A stretch of DNA of 64,000 bases from Nitrosomonas communis (GTDB lineage: Bacteria; Pseudomonadota; Gammaproteobacteria; Burkholderiales; Nitrosomonadaceae), in the NCBI RefSeq assembly GCF_001007935.1, contig NZ_CP011451.1, positions 1,426,001-1,490,000 on the forward strand, in the 5' to 3' direction. The translations under genes were made by a program, and so were the position numbers. Positions within the stretch are counted from its first letter, which is position 1; each line of letters opens with the position of its first letter. This document shows positions 1-13,077 of this stretch, piece after piece. The notes under the pieces were generated by a model, which saw only the letters and a program-made list of their open reading frames with translations, was not told the origin of the DNA and did not search any database.

Positions 1-1054
1 ACGCGGAATTGCTCAAACGTCGAGACATTAGCAATGCCTTGCTTCGCCCTGTACTGGGCCGGCGATGTAATGTCATGTATTTCGATGATTTCGGGTTTTA
101 TACCCTCATTGAATTGCGGCAAACAAACATCCTCACCGCCCCCCATGGCGCCGCAGTAGAATTGCTCCGTAAACTCTTCCATCAATACTCCGTCAAGGTT
201 TCTGGTGATGGTTTTCTGTATGTAGTCTGCAGCGATATCCTCGTAGCCTATTCGTTCGAACTCGGCCCCAACCTCCCAGCCAGACGGCGCAACCTTTACG
301 TTGCTTTCCGCGACTTTCGGTGCTACTTTGGCTTCATCGAATTTCCGATCCACAGTCTTGGGCGATTCACTCCGCAGCGCATCAAATGCATTCTGGATAA
401 ACACTTGTCCCAAGCCCATGGCCAGTTGTTGAGAGAGCGCATTCCAGGCGCGCGCGTTTGGGTTCCAGACCCATCCCGTGTTGGGATTGAGCGCCTGCTG
501 AGCCAGATCCGAGAAAAAACCACCCAACACCGGGGTAGCAGCACCGCCCAAAGTAGCCGTCAACAAGCTCGATTTGAACGGCTCTGGCTTATTCTCGGGG
601 TGGATGATTTCCTGGATCTTATAGTTGAAGGCATAGGTGGTCGCAGCAGCTCCAGCCTGGGCCAATGACTGCACCCACAGGGGTCCCCGCACAGCAGTGG
701 CTGCCCCGCTCAGCCCGCCAGCAAGGGCTCCTGTTAGCCCCGCTTCGGCCACCGCTCCTGCATCACTTAATTTATAGTCATCCCATCCCTTCTCGCTTGA
801 CAAGCTTATATAAAATGACTGGCTGGCGAATCTACCGGCGGCCGCTGCGATCCCCATCCCCAACGGGCCCAGTGTCGACAGCGTCACACCCAGCACCATG
901 GACGTGGCAATTCCCACGACAGGCGCAAACTGCTGAACGGTTTTTTCCCAGAAGGTCGGTGGGGGAGGCGGCATGGGCGCGCCCACCCATGGCGTGTTGG
1001 AGATAATCGTGTTAGGGTTATAGGGCGAAAACGTGTCGACGTTGTTGTGCAAAT

Positions 1055-1240
1055 TGGTCACGACGTTGGGAATGCGTAGGCTTCGTCCAACCTGTGACTC
1101 CAGCGAATCGGAGGGACCGGTGGTCAAGCCATTGGCGTCAGCGATCAAGTACCACAACTGCTCGTCTCCCAGGAACGCCTTCGCAATGCTAGCCGTGGTA
1201 TCACCGGTGAGGACCGCATAGCTACTGGGCTGTGAACTTG
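1055..1240 (-). other. LysM peptidoglycan-binding domain in the distal part of the YD-repeat protein
   Basis: Translation of the giant frame gives SSYAVLTGDTTASIAKAFLG, then DEQLWYLIADANGL and a final RSLRIPN. This is the standard LysM layout: an opening Y-x-V-x-x-G-D-T, a central W-x-x-I/L-A-x-A-N and a closing L-x-I-P. LysM binds N-acetylglucosamine-containing glycans. Its position after the repeats and before the variable tail suggests that it helps hold the C-terminus at the cell wall, which is an inference. Confidence 0.75.
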
Positions 1241-4200
1241 GATAAGTGGAGCTGACAGGCGTGAAGTTGATACCAAAGTTGGCGTGCAAGCCTTTTCTGG
1301 TAAAGCTGCTAGAGGGGACGTTGCCGATCGCCTCTCCGCTCGTGTTGTAGAAGAAGCTGTTGTATTTGTCATCCCGAATTCCCCCATTCGGCCGCATGTC
1401 AATCTTAGCCTTGTCGAGCACGCGACCCGATCCGTCGTAGTCGAAGAAGACCATCTCCGTATTGCCCGGGCCGTCCACCGAACGCTGCCACACCAGGTTG
1501 CCACGCCCGTCATAGATGTTGGTTTTTTGCGTCGGTGTCGATTTCTTGAGGTTGGATTCAACGAGAATAGCTCTTTCCCTCAGCGCCCCTGCCTTGAATA
1601 CATAGCCGTAGGTATAGGTATTCTTGAAACCCTGAACGGGATCAGTTCCCAGCCCATCCCCTTGGGTATAGGTGTAGGATCGCAGTATGCCGTGGTTGTC
1701 ATAGAGGTTTTTAGTTTCTGAATTTGTGTGCGGTCTCGTGGAATGGGTTGAGGTTTGCTTGTCGAACAGGCCTGCGGCGTTATAGTGATCTTTTACCTTC
1801 ACTAGTGACTGGGGCTCCATCCTCATGTTAAAGGCGCTGACGAAGCGGAAATGGCTATATTGACTACTCTCAGAAAGATTGCCCAACAAATCGTAGCTGC
1901 GCGTTTCCGACGGCATAAAGGGACTCGGACCGGGGTCGGGTGGTATCTCTTCAAGTTTCTCCAAGAACTGTTTGTTGGAGCGCACCCCAGCCTGTTCGAT
2001 CTTGATGAGGTAGCCTAAGTCGTTGTAGGTGTAGCGCTCCAAACGGGCTTGCTCCCAAGACGTGTCTCCGCCTAGTTGGGATTCTCTTATTTCTGTTCCT
2101 TCCTGCGTGCGCGTCCTGGCGCGGCGGCCGACGGCATCGTAGGTAATCACCACGCCAGCATCGGTGACAGTGCCATCTTGTTCAATGGTTTTGTTGGCCA
2201 GCGTCATGCGCCCTTCGTGGTCGTAGTTGAACCACAATTGCCGACCATTGATCTCCTCTCCTGTAAGGGTACCGTTGCCCGGCAGGGGTATGGTACTTCG
2301 GCCGACGGAGCTGAACGTAATTCTCCTGCGGTTACCGAGCTCGTCGTAGTCGTAAGTGACGTTCGAGCTCGAGCGCTTGCCATCTATGTTAAGATTGTCG
2401 ACGGTAACAGGCCGGTCTAGGGCGTCATAAGTAGCCCTTATTTCTCGCTGCTCCTCCTGCGCTGCTATAGGTTGAAGATCACTGCCGATAAAGTACTCGT
2501 AAAAGCCTTCCTTGGTCTCGATATTGACAGTCCCCACCAGTCCCCTGTCGTTGTATGAATATTTATTCGTGCTGATGGATGACCAATAGTCCAAACCGCC
2601 AGCAAAACCGAGAGTGCCTACCGTTTGACTATCCGTTGTCTGGGCAAGCAACCCGTTTTCCTTGTATTCATAAACTCGATTGTTCTTCGCTGTCGAATCC
2701 GTAATGTCTGTGCCGGTATAAGTCTCCTGCTTGACTTGACCAAAATCGGTGTAGCTATAGGTAGTAGTGTGGTTGAATCCCCCCCCTGCAGCAGTACTCG
2801 TTGTACTGGTAAGGCGGTTGATCGTGAAGTTCAGTTGATCGCCGCTATCCGCAGCAGTGTTGTAGCTCCAGGCCTGGCTGTGGCCCGAAGCGTCAGTTTG
2901 CTGGATCTTGTTGCCCAGGATGTCGTAAATGCAGGAAGTCTCACGGCCCGGATCCCCGCTACTAGGTGTAAGCAAAGGCCAGTTGTCCCACGCCTGGAAC
3001 TGAAAGGTTCCCCGCACCAAGCCACGCTCGTCGTATTGGGCGTAGTTGGCATTAAAGAGAGAGAGCGAAGTCGACACGTAGTCGCGGGTTTCGATGCGGC
3101 GGTTAGCTTGATCGTAGCTGTGGCTGTTCAATAGCACGGCCACCGGGATGTTACCTGATCCACTCACATAAGTATCATTCTCGCCACCAGGCGACAGGCG
3201 TAGGACATTGTGCGTAAGTTGATTGCCGTTGGTGTCGAAGGTATCGACAAAAACGTTGCCTACCGCGTTGACTGTGGCTACCTTGTTGCCGTTAGCGTCG
3301 TAGGCGTAGCGCAGGCCATGCCGTCCTTGGTGGACTTGCTCCGCGTCCTTTTGTTCCACCACCTGCCCGATGCTGTTGTAGAGAGTACTGCGCGTGCGCA
3401 GCATGCGAGGAGGTTCAGTACTTAGAACATCCCAAGCAACATCGATTTGCTCCACCGCATAGCCAGCCAGGTCATAGTGTGTTTGATGCCTGACGATCGG
3501 GAAATATGATGTGCCATCCGCCCGAAGTGCGCGTGCGGGGTCCGGTTCCACAGAGATGGCCTTGTTGTCGGCGTTGTACTTATATTCTGGACTCCGCATG
3601 GTGTCTGCCAAGCCATTGCCGCGGTCGCTCACTTCAGTGCGACGGATGACGTTGCCCCACCGATCAAGGATTAGACTAGTCCTAGGCGTGACCATGCCCC
3701 CATCACTCGAGAAAACTGGCTTGCTCTGCCAGATTGTGCGAGCCATCAGGTCGTAGCCGGTCTCACTAACGCGGATGTGGGTGTCGTCGGCGGTGCTGTT
3801 GTTGCCTCGTTGCTCGGTACGGGTTATTTGCCCCGTGAGGTTGTAGAAGAACTGGGTCTGGCCATCGGCACCCTCCTGGGTAACCATATTGCCGGCGTTG
3901 TCATAGCTGTAGTGCAGCCGTGTGGCGTGCTGCAAATTGCTCAGCGCATCGCTCGCAGCACCCCATACGATTTGTTCCTCGGTGATTTCACCGAACGCGT
4001 TGTAGATTTTGCGTAGACCGCTCTGGGACAATGTCGAGCCGTTCATGAACACGTCCAGCGTATCGGTCATGTGGCCCACGGCGTCGTAGGCGTACCGCCT
4101 CTCCCGCGTGTGTCTGACGACTTTCCAGACTAGTAACTCTTGCGTCTCGACGGAGACGACGGGGAATCTGGCTCCCAGCGTCGAACTGATCGCTTGGGTT

Positions 4201-7200
4201 TCTTTAACGATACGGCCGGAGAAGTCATACTGCCAATTCTTCACGTTTCCCCCGGCATCGGTAATGCTGATGGCATTGCCACCAAAGTCGTAGCTGGTGC
4301 TGGTGATCAACGTGGCACCTGCAGCATCACTGCGGCCGGGGCTGTGTGTGGACTTTACGGTTTGACCGAAAGGGTTGAGCACCAAGTCGGTCACCGGTGA
4401 AGTCAGAACCTGGCTGTCTAGCAGGAAAGGATCGGGGTTGTTCAGCCCGCTTTTGACCACCCAGCGTGCGGGCTCTGTCACTTGTATAAGCTGTCCCAGC
4501 GCGTTGTACGCAGAGCGGGTAACGTTGTTCATCGCGTCAGTGTTGGCTATCGCATGACCCAAACCGTCGTAGTCGGTGTGCTGTACGTTCACGCCGTTGT
4601 CACGACCAACTTCGATTTGAACATACTGGCCGTTTTCGAGCGCGCTATAGCTCAAGTTCGAGCGCAGCGTGTCGGTCTGCTGATTGCGTACATCGTACAC
4701 GTAAGAGCTGATGCGATCGGCGCTTTCCTCATTCGGCATTGGCGGCACCGTGAGAAAGTTGCTATCTTCGTCCGTTCCTCCGAAGCCATTATACTCAATG
4801 ACTTGCGTCAGGTTACCGACGGCATCGTAGCTGCGCGCAGTGTGAAACCCCAGGAGTATGGATGGTTGGCCCTCAGAATGGATGATGGCATGGATCTTGA
4901 CGATAGTGAGGGTCTCGCGTCCCATCGTGTCATAGTAGTGCCAAGTTTCCTGTGCACGTGTGCTATCTAATTGAACCGTTTGATGAAACAGCTCGCCGAA
5001 AGAGTTGTACTCGAACATGGTATTGCCAGAGGCGCTCACCGGCGTGATGCTGCTGTCCAGAGGGACAAACCGTCCCGAGCTGCCACTGAAGAAGTAGCTG
5101 GCTACGGTGGGCTGAATCGCCTGCGTCTTGCGTCCCAGGTTGTCATAGCGCATCGTCATTGTGCGCGCGAGCGGATCGTTATCAAGCGCGCTGGCCAACG
5201 CATTGGCGCTCCATGGCGTGTCAACTCCCGCCGGTGGCGTCCCTACGTTCTTGTTATAGCGTGTGACCGTGGTTTGCTCGCTAAACACGTTGTAGGCAAA
5301 CATAGTGACATTGTTCAGCGCATCAATGTCATAAACCACGCGGCCGAGGTTGTCGTAAGTCTTGTACTCATATTGAGAGCTGTTGAGACCCGTGCGCAGC
5401 TGCGTGCGGACTTGGTTACCCAGCGCGTCGTAGGTCGTTGCCAGACTGCGCTGAAACCGCCCCTCCGCCGAGATCGCCTCGACCCTGCCTGTGGCCGAGT
5501 CATACCAACCTGGCTGGATCATGCCGATCTGCCGTCCGAGACGGTCGTAAGCGTACTCCGTGATGCGTTGATCGACCGTTTGCACCGCTTCGAGCCGCCT
5601 AAACAAATTGCCAAACGCATCGTGGTAAAGCCGCGTTTGCAACGAACGATTGGTCGGCGCGGTCTCACTGCTCAACTGCACTGCCACCGGTGGCGAGAAC
5701 TGGTCGAACAGGCGCCCTTGCCGGTCGTAGACGTAACGCCATTTGGCGCCGTTCTTGTCGGTGAAGCTGGTCTTATCCCCCAGGGCGTTGTACTCATTGG
5801 TCTCAGTGAAAGCTGCCGCATCGGTCGTTATCAGGAGCCGGTCGGCGCGATCATAGTCGTACTTCTCACCGCGCGTGATACCGTCGCCAATCGTGCGCCC
5901 GGCGCGCCATGCGGACAGCGCATCTTCGGTGTGCGGGATTGTATTGTTGAGCAACAAATCAAACTGCCGACTCTCTTTGATGCGGTTCAGCGCGTCATAC
6001 ACCTTCTCACTCACCGATCCGTCGGCACCGACCGCAAAACGCTGCCGCCCCGCGGCGTCATAAACCAAGCGGGTCGTTCGGTCGTGGACACTAACGTTGG
6101 TTATTGTGGCACTATCGAGCGTGGCCTTGCCGAAATCGGCCAGCACCATCGTTTTAGCGTAGGACGTGCTCTGGACCAGGCGGTCCAGCGCGTCGAACTC
6201 GTGTTTGCTGACGATGTTTTGGCTACCCGCTATTTGCACCTGCACGCTATAGACCTTCCGCCCGGCCGCGTCGTATACAAACGCGCTGCGCCGGTCTTGC
6301 GCACCCGCGGTGATCACGCTGGCCAGCGTCGCCTCCCTGTAGTCGGTTACGGGGCCTAACAATGTCGCATAGGTAACGGTCTGCACCACTTGGCCAAACG
6401 AGTCGTAAGCCTGCTCGCTGATCCATTGCTGGGTTGGCTTTCCAGTAGCGTCACTGGCTAGCACCAGCACTTTGTAGCGCTGCCTTCCGGCGGCATCGTA
6501 TGCATGGTGGCTGACTTGATTACTGAAGTCGGTACGGTCGAGCGCAGCGTTGATCGCGCTTTCGGTAAATTCCGTGAGCATCGGTCGGGTTGCATAGCGC
6601 ACGCTGCTCACCAGCTGGCCCGCCGGGTCGTAGACTGACTCGCTGACCGAGCCGAGTGCATCCACCGTAAAGCGCAGTCGATTGTTCGCATCGTAGGCAA
6701 AGCGCGTGCGCTGGATTTTAGCCAGCGTTCTCTCATCGTCGCTGTAGCCCAGCGTGATCAACTCGGCTTGGATCTCAGCGACATTGATTCCTGGCGAGGC
6801 GCTGGTATCGGTCGCATCGAGCCGGGCTTCGGGTAGAAACTTGTCGTAGCGTCTTGTTTCGACGATGTTGCCATTAGCGTCAAAGCGGTTTTCGGCAATC
6901 GTCCAGGCGGTACCATTATGTGCCTGCAGCGTGTAACGTGAACGACCATCGTTGTCGTAAACAAAGTAGCTGCGTTGGTCGCGCGTGTTGACCTGGGGTG
7001 TCACCGGCGCGCTGATCACATCGCCCAGTTTGGCCAAGTCCTCAGCGCTCAGCCGGTTGAAATAACGCCGGCTTTGCGCCAAGCGGCCGTTAGCGTCGTA
7101 AACACTTTCGCTAACTTCACCAAGCGCGTTGATGGTTTGAATTTGCTGGCCGGCAGCATCGTAGACATACCACGTATTCGTGCCATCGGGGTGGACCGTG

Positions 7201-9109
7201 CAACTCAGTCGCCCAGCCGCGTCGTAGCGGTACTCGGTGGTAAGGTCGCGCGTGTCGCGCGACCCGGGCCCAAAGACTGCGCTGGGTGCCACGATTTCTT
7301 TGACACGGCGGCCCAACTGGTCAAATTCGAACAGCGTGACTTGCTGATCCGTGCTCGAGAGCGTACCGCGCGCAATGCTTACTGTCTTATCAAAATTATT
7401 ATAGCTGTAGCTCGTGGTCAGCTGCAGCCCACCCGCATTCGGATCTACCACTGTTCTCTTCATGCGGCCTTTGCGGTCGTAAGCGTAAGTTGCTCCCCTC
7501 AATTCGCCGTTTTTTGACCTCTCTGTCATCGCGATTTGCTGGCCGAGCGCATTGAATTTGTACCGCTGCAAAAAGTTTAAGCCGCTGGGATCAAGTTGCC
7601 GATCAATTACCCGATTGCGCTGATCATAGCCTAACCGCGTTACTATGCTGCGAGCATCAGTAATTTCGAACTTACGGCCGCTTCGGTCGTAATTCGTCTT
7701 GGCGATCACTTGACCCAATGCGTCGGTCACCATCGTTGGCTGACCGTCCTTGTTGTACGCATATTGCGTAATATTGCCGCGTCCATCCGTGGCGCGCAGC
7801 GTCTCATCGTGGCGCGTACGCGCCGTGGTCACTTGTATCTTTTCGGGCGTCGTTACCGTGACGCTTCGCGCCGCCTCGTTATACGCATACACGGTCTGTT
7901 GCTTGAGCGCATTGGTCATGCGGAACACGCGGCCGAGCGCGTCGTGTTCGGTGCCCGTGGTGCGGTTGAGCGCATCAGTTACCACGATGGTACGGCCGCT
8001 GTCCTGGTAAGCCGTTTTGGTGACTTTACCCGCACTATCGATCGATTGAATGACACGACTAAAAGCGTCATATGCTGTGCGGGTGTTCAAGTTGATCCTA
8101 CCCACATCGTCCGTCTGCGATACCACTCGCCCGTTCAGATCATAGTCAATCTGCTTTGTAGTGTTACGGCCCTCCAGATATGAGCGCACCTGTGCCGCAA
8201 GCTCACCGTGTGCGTTATAGACATTGATCGTGACACCATTCTCGCCGTCGACTTCCTTTACCAGACGTCCAGTGCGATCGTATTCGTAGGTATTGACCTG
8301 GTCTCGGCTTATGTTGGCTAGCGCCGCCAGTTTGCTTAGCAGCAACTGATCGGCGAAGCCGCCCCCGCCGTCCGCTAACAACTGCTCCATATCCGCATCA
8401 GCGATCCCTGTTGCATACCGCCGGACAGACTCTGTCTGACCGAAGCTGTTATACTTCGTCTCGCTTACCTCGCCGGCCAGCGTGTCATTGGCGCTTTTTC
8501 TGATGACATTGAGCGTATGGGTCAGCCGGTTCTCGCGGTCATAATACAACAGCGTCTTGTTGCCGTTGGCGTCCACGCTGCGAATTGCCCTGCCGAGCGT
8601 GTCATACTCATGCCGCATTCCGTAGTCGCGAATCGCCTCGCTGACCCGCTGCGGCGTCGGATTCGTTCCCAGCCACGCATCGCCCTCCCCGCCCAACGTC
8701 GCCGTAACTTCGCCGAAGGTGTTGTAGAACGTGCGGCCAGCGCGCTGCTCGGCCGTATTCGCGGCATTCACTATGCGCGTGAGTCGGCCAGCGTCGTCGT
8801 ATTCGTTGCGTGTCACCGTCGAACCGTCCAGCCCGGTGACCTCGTCCACTCGGCCGAAGCCGTCGTATCGCACGAGCGATGTCTGGCGGGAGTCGCCCGC
8901 ACGGTTCTTCAGCGAAGCCATGGTGTCACCCGAGGTGACAATGACCGGCCTCAGATAGCGCAATGTTTTTTGAGAATTGAGCGCATCGTTATAAACTGTT
9001 TCGGTCAGGAATTGCTGTTCATCCACTGCGCCTACGACGCGCCCTTGTCCGTCGTAATAGACGTAACTGTGCAGCGCGCTTGTATCGATTGGTCGCCAGG
9101 ATGATAGCT

Positions 9110-9720
9110 CATCACTACCTGGCGACTGATCGGGTGTGGTGGCTGCCGTACGAATCTGTACCGACACGGTCCTGTCTACGGATTGCCCACTTGCATTCGT
9201 GGCCCGCAACAAGATGGTGTAGAACCCGACCGCGCTGGAGCTGCCTGTGATCGCGCGTGTACTCGCATCGAAGGACAATCCTGGCGGCAAGCCGCTCACC
9301 ACGCTGTAAATGAGCGATTGGCCGGTGGCCGTCGGGACGACGTAACTCACTGGAGCATTCGTCACAACATTGAGAGATGGTAGTGACGCCCAGGTGGGCC
9401 CGGTGCCGCCCTGCCCGCCGCTGGATGCAGCGTTGGCCACTGCGATGAGCACCGTCACATCTGAGGACTTGCCGCGACCATCATCGGCACGCAGCGTGAC
9501 GGTGTAACTCGTCACCGTGGCCGGCGGCGTGCCACGCAGTGTCGCAGTACTCGCATCGAAGCTCAACCAGCCGGGCTGCGTGCCTACCACACTGAAGGTC
9601 AGAGGGTCACCATCCGCATCGTATGCCGGCGCGCGATATTCAAACGGCTGACCGGCGATGGCATTCTGATTGGTGACACCGACCCAAACGGGCGCGGCCA
9701 TGTTCACTGCTGCCGGGCTG
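9110..9720 (-). other. Tandem Ig/cadherin-like modules embedded in the YD-repeat protein
   Basis: Within the giant RHS frame the YD repeats are replaced here by two domains of about 95 residues each. The first contains AGQPFEYRAPAYDADGDPL followed by a GWLSFDAST motif and a RGTPP turn. The second contains SYVVPTATGQSLIYSVVSG and a GLSFDASTRAITG motif. This is the pattern of the putative-Ig (He_PIG) and dystroglycan-type cadherin-like families, which are extracellular adhesion modules. The reading frame is continuous with the flanking repeats, so the modules belong to the same polypeptide. Confidence 0.7.
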
Positions 9721-12368
9721 CGCTGGCTGTAGCGCGCGGTCTCAATCAACCGTCCGCCTGCATCGTACCTGTACTCGGTGAGGTAGCCGAGCGCATCCAC
9801 GCTACCGACCTTGCGGTTGTCCTTGTCGTAAAGAAAGCGGATTACGCGATCATCCGTATGCGTCATGATCACGCGCGATATTCCATCGTAGCGGGTGGTC
9901 GTAGCAAAGTTTTCAGCATCGGTTGTTTTCATGAGCCGACCGGCCGCATCGTAATCGAATATCGTTAACCGATCGCGCGCCGCATCGGTCGGCACGTCGC
10001 TGCCTGCATTACCTACCGTGAGATTCAGCTTCGTGACCGTTTGCGTGGTGCTGTCGTACCAGCTACTCGTGTCGGCGCGGTTCAGATACTGTGTTTGTCG
10101 GACGATCTGCCCGGTCGCGTTGTACTCAGAGCGTTTCACGGCCCCGGTCGCATCGACCTCGTACTCCAGGCGCCAAGCTGCGTCATAGAACAGATAACGC
10201 CGACCGCTTTGTGCGTCTTCCAACATCCGCAGCTGATCGGCGTTGTTGTAGACATATCGCGTCTCACGCGTCGTGCCATCGCCCGTCTGACGTACGCTCA
10301 CCAGCCGACCACGGCTATCGTAATTGCGCGTCTCGGTCATACCGCTCTGCACGGTCACAGTTATGTTGCGATTGGCATCGTCATAGACGGTGGTCTGAGT
10401 GCCATTGGCATCCGTGCTTGTCAACACCCGGCCCATCCCGTCGTACGCAAAACTCGTCAAGACCGTGCGCTGATCACGGCGCTGCCGCGCACGGCCATCC
10501 GCTGGCGCAACTGGCTATGTGCATCGTAGTTATACTCCGTCACACTCGCCTGTTCATCCATGATCCCTTTACCGGTTTCACTCACCGCAGCGTAGCTCGT
10601 CTGCTGGCTCATGTTGCCACGCAAGTCATAGCTGTACTCGGTGAGCTGCACCTGGGATTTGTCCTGCAGCCTCGTAACCCACTCTATGAGTTGAGCTTCT
10701 GTCAATTGCTCGCTCGGAATCAATCCTGAGAGGTTGTAGACTTCGCCAATGTACTGCAGCGTATGCGTCAACAAGCCGTAGCCGACACTCGCGTTCCCGT
10801 AACGGTTCTCGGCTACGCGCCCTTCGGCACTCACAACAAAGCGTAAGCGTGAGTTCGCGTCATACACATAGCGCGTGGTGAATGGATCGCCGGCGCTCTG
10901 CGGTCCCGCACCATCCGGATCAACGGTGCGATAGCGCGTTTCTGTCAGCATCTGGTTGAGCGTGCTGAAGGTGCATGTTATCGTGTCGCCGAGCGCATCG
11001 CGCTCGAACGTGCGGTTGCCGTTAATGTCATAGTCGTAGGTCACCGTATTGTTGCGCGCATCAGTGATGCTGATCAGATTACCGCTTGCGTCATACTTGA
11101 ATTGAGTCGATAGCCGCGTCCCGCCCACCGCAGGTTTAAGGATCTCCATCAACTGCTGAGTCATTGCGTCATATCGGTAAGTCCATGCCTGCCCGTTACC
11201 GTCGGTGATGGCGGTACTGTTGCTAGCTGGGCTGTAAGTGAATACCCATTGTGAGCTGGCCGCATCGCTATGGTCTTTAACAGAACGCACCCTTCCGGCA
11301 TCATCATAAAAGTAGAATACGCTGGTACCGCCGCTTTGCTTCACACTGGCGATGCGCGTGGTAGAACCGTCATAGGTATAGTTTGTGACAAATACGACAC
11401 CGTCGGCAATGCTGCCGTCAGCCGGCGTCAAATCTATCGTGACAGTGATCAAGCGTCCTAAGTTATCATAGTCGTACTCTACCTGCCGCACCGCGCTGCC
11501 AAGTGTTGCTGTCGCATGTCCATTCTCGTCGTCGATAAGCGCACGCGTCTCAAGGCGTTGTAGTCGGGAAAGACCGTTAAACAGCCCGTATCTTAGCCGC
11601 AATTCCTGCTGGCTGGCGGCATCCTGGATCAACGTCAGCCGCCCGCTATCATCATGCGTAAAGATAATGCTATTGCTGCTCGTATCGGCGCGACGGATCA
11701 GTCGGCCCGTCATGCTTGAGGAGGTAGAATTCGAGTACCGCTCTGTCATGCGCGTGGAACCATTAATTCTCTCCCACTCGCTCGACGTGCTGTCGTATCT
11801 CAGTTCGTTGGATGCGCCGCTTCCCTCTGTACTGATATACGCTGCTCGCGCTTCATCCCAGGTGTATGTTGTCTCATGTCCGTCACCTTCGGTGTGAACC
11901 ACGGTGGCACCCTCTTGCGGCTGTGCGGGCGTGCCCAGTCCCTGGAACGTTACCGTCTGTTCGCAACTCCAGCGCCAGCCCTCTCCATTGCCCACGTTCA
12001 GCGTGACAAGCGAGTTGTAGGTCCGCAAAGCGTAAAGGTCCAGTCCGCGACCTGAGAGCTGCTCGTCCTGCATCTGCAGCACTAGATTACCATTTACCGC
12101 ATTGACAAATGCGTGGCTATTTCCTTGCCCAAGCATGCTTTTGCCGAGTACTCCAGCCTCACCTAGAATATTCAAAGATGTATCAAATAGGCCAAGTCCC
12201 TTGCCTGCAACGATCGCAACCATAAGACACACCTCCTGTAATATTCAATAAAGCAGATGCGGTTCTGACTAGGCGCTCAGTTGCCTGGAACCCGCATGTG
12301 CATGTGCTAGATAAGAAACATTATCATAATGTGTAAATGAAAAATAAATATCTATTGCTTAGTAGCTA

Positions 12369-12397
12369 AATGTACAAGCAGACTGTCGGATTGTCAA
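12369..12397 (-). promoter_or_regulatory. Candidate sigma-70 promoter for the giant YD-repeat gene
   Basis: On the minus strand a perfect TTGACA (12397-12392) is followed after 17 bases by TACATT (12374-12369, four of six consensus positions). Transcription would start near 12362 and leave a leader of about 140 bases before the ATG at 12223. The rest of 12398-12713 is AT-rich and shows no gene. Confidence 0.4.
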
Positions 12398-12713
12398 AAA
12401 TTCTAACAAGTTATGAAATTCAAATAATTTGAACCCATTTGACAGGACAGGAAAATATTGATATCGGTGAATGCTCAAGAAATATCAAATTTGCAAGATT
12501 TGATGGCTTTAACCCTAATTTCTGGTGAATTGATGAAACGAAAGGTAGGGATATATACTCAGGTGACTATCTTTTTCGTATGAAAATTGGGTCTGTTGAC
12601 GTTTTGAGGTAAATACGCAATAGAAGCAAGCTCGTAATATAGCTGATCACATATAAAATAATTCAAAGCGCATAGGCGGCATAGAGTCATTTGATCGGCT
12701 CCCTCTGCTCACC

Positions 12714-12995
12714 TCACAACGCTGGCGGATCAACCGCCAGATCAAACAACGATATGTGATTCGGTAACTTACCATCCAAAATGGCAGCCACAATATCTTG
12801 CGCAAGCGTAATCAAATTTACCATTCTGTTCACGTATCTGTTGTTAATTCCTTCGTAATCAGCGATCGCTTTCAGATTTTGACTTCTCTTACTGCGGGCA
12901 TAACTAACCAATGGTCCCTTCTGAATAGGAACAATTTCAGTGGTTTTAAAACCGACTGGGCAAAGTAAGCTGTTTGATCTTACTGTGCCGTACAA
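12714..12995 (-). pseudogene. Degenerate copy of the recombinase-associated ParB-like HTH protein
   Basis: The C-terminal 60 residues (from about NLKAIADYEGINN through LPNHISLFDLAVDPPAL) align with the 147-residue HTH proteins at 13485-13928, 58440-58883 and 60636-61079. The N-terminal half is unrecognisable. The reading frame ends early: the intact copies continue with a Trp-Glu-Glu-Gln motif, but here the Trp codon has become TGA, and a GEQRE-like sequence follows in frame. It is the most diverged of four copies in the window. No recombinase fragment is seen directly upstream of it; the SemiSWEET gene comes next. Confidence 0.65.
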
Positions 12996-13077
12996 CCTGA
13001 ATTTGTACTAATAGTGCTACCGTAACATCGCTTTCCTGGATAATTTTTGCATAGAGGCTGACAAGCCGCCGACGAAG

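Larger units (their letters stand above)
1..12223 (-). pseudogene. Giant RHS/YD-repeat protein, frameshifted, truncated by window edge
   Basis: A minus-strand reading frame starts at ATG 12223 (AGGAGG 8 bases upstream, preferred over a GTG at 12232 that overlaps this site) and runs to the left edge, about 4,070 codons. The N-terminus (MVAIVAGKGLGLFDTSLN) leads into a sandwich-like region and then dozens of YD repeats (Y-D-x2-G/N-R/N-L pattern) typical of RHS/teneurin-like proteins, which form a hollow shell around a C-terminal effector. Two Ig/cadherin-like modules lie at 9110-9720 and a LysM at about 1055-1240; after the LysM comes an Ala/Gly-rich segment that could cross a membrane. The first frame stops at 10457, but the YD pattern resumes in another frame at about 10480 and stays open to base 1, so one single-base indel separates the parts. 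Either the gene is broken or the indel is a sequencing error. The C-terminal toxin or tail lies outside the window. Confidence 0.85.

Noticed and set aside
1145..8767. Short minus-strand frames such as 1145-1561, 5315-5503 and 8522-8767
   Set aside because: They lie in another frame of the same strand as the giant gene and only mirror its codons.
9..10529. Long plus-strand open frames (for example 4971-6359 and 9-668)
   Set aside because: They run exactly antiparallel to the codons of the YD-repeat gene. Their length reflects the lack of stops complementary to that repeat-rich frame, and they have no family pattern or ribosome sites.
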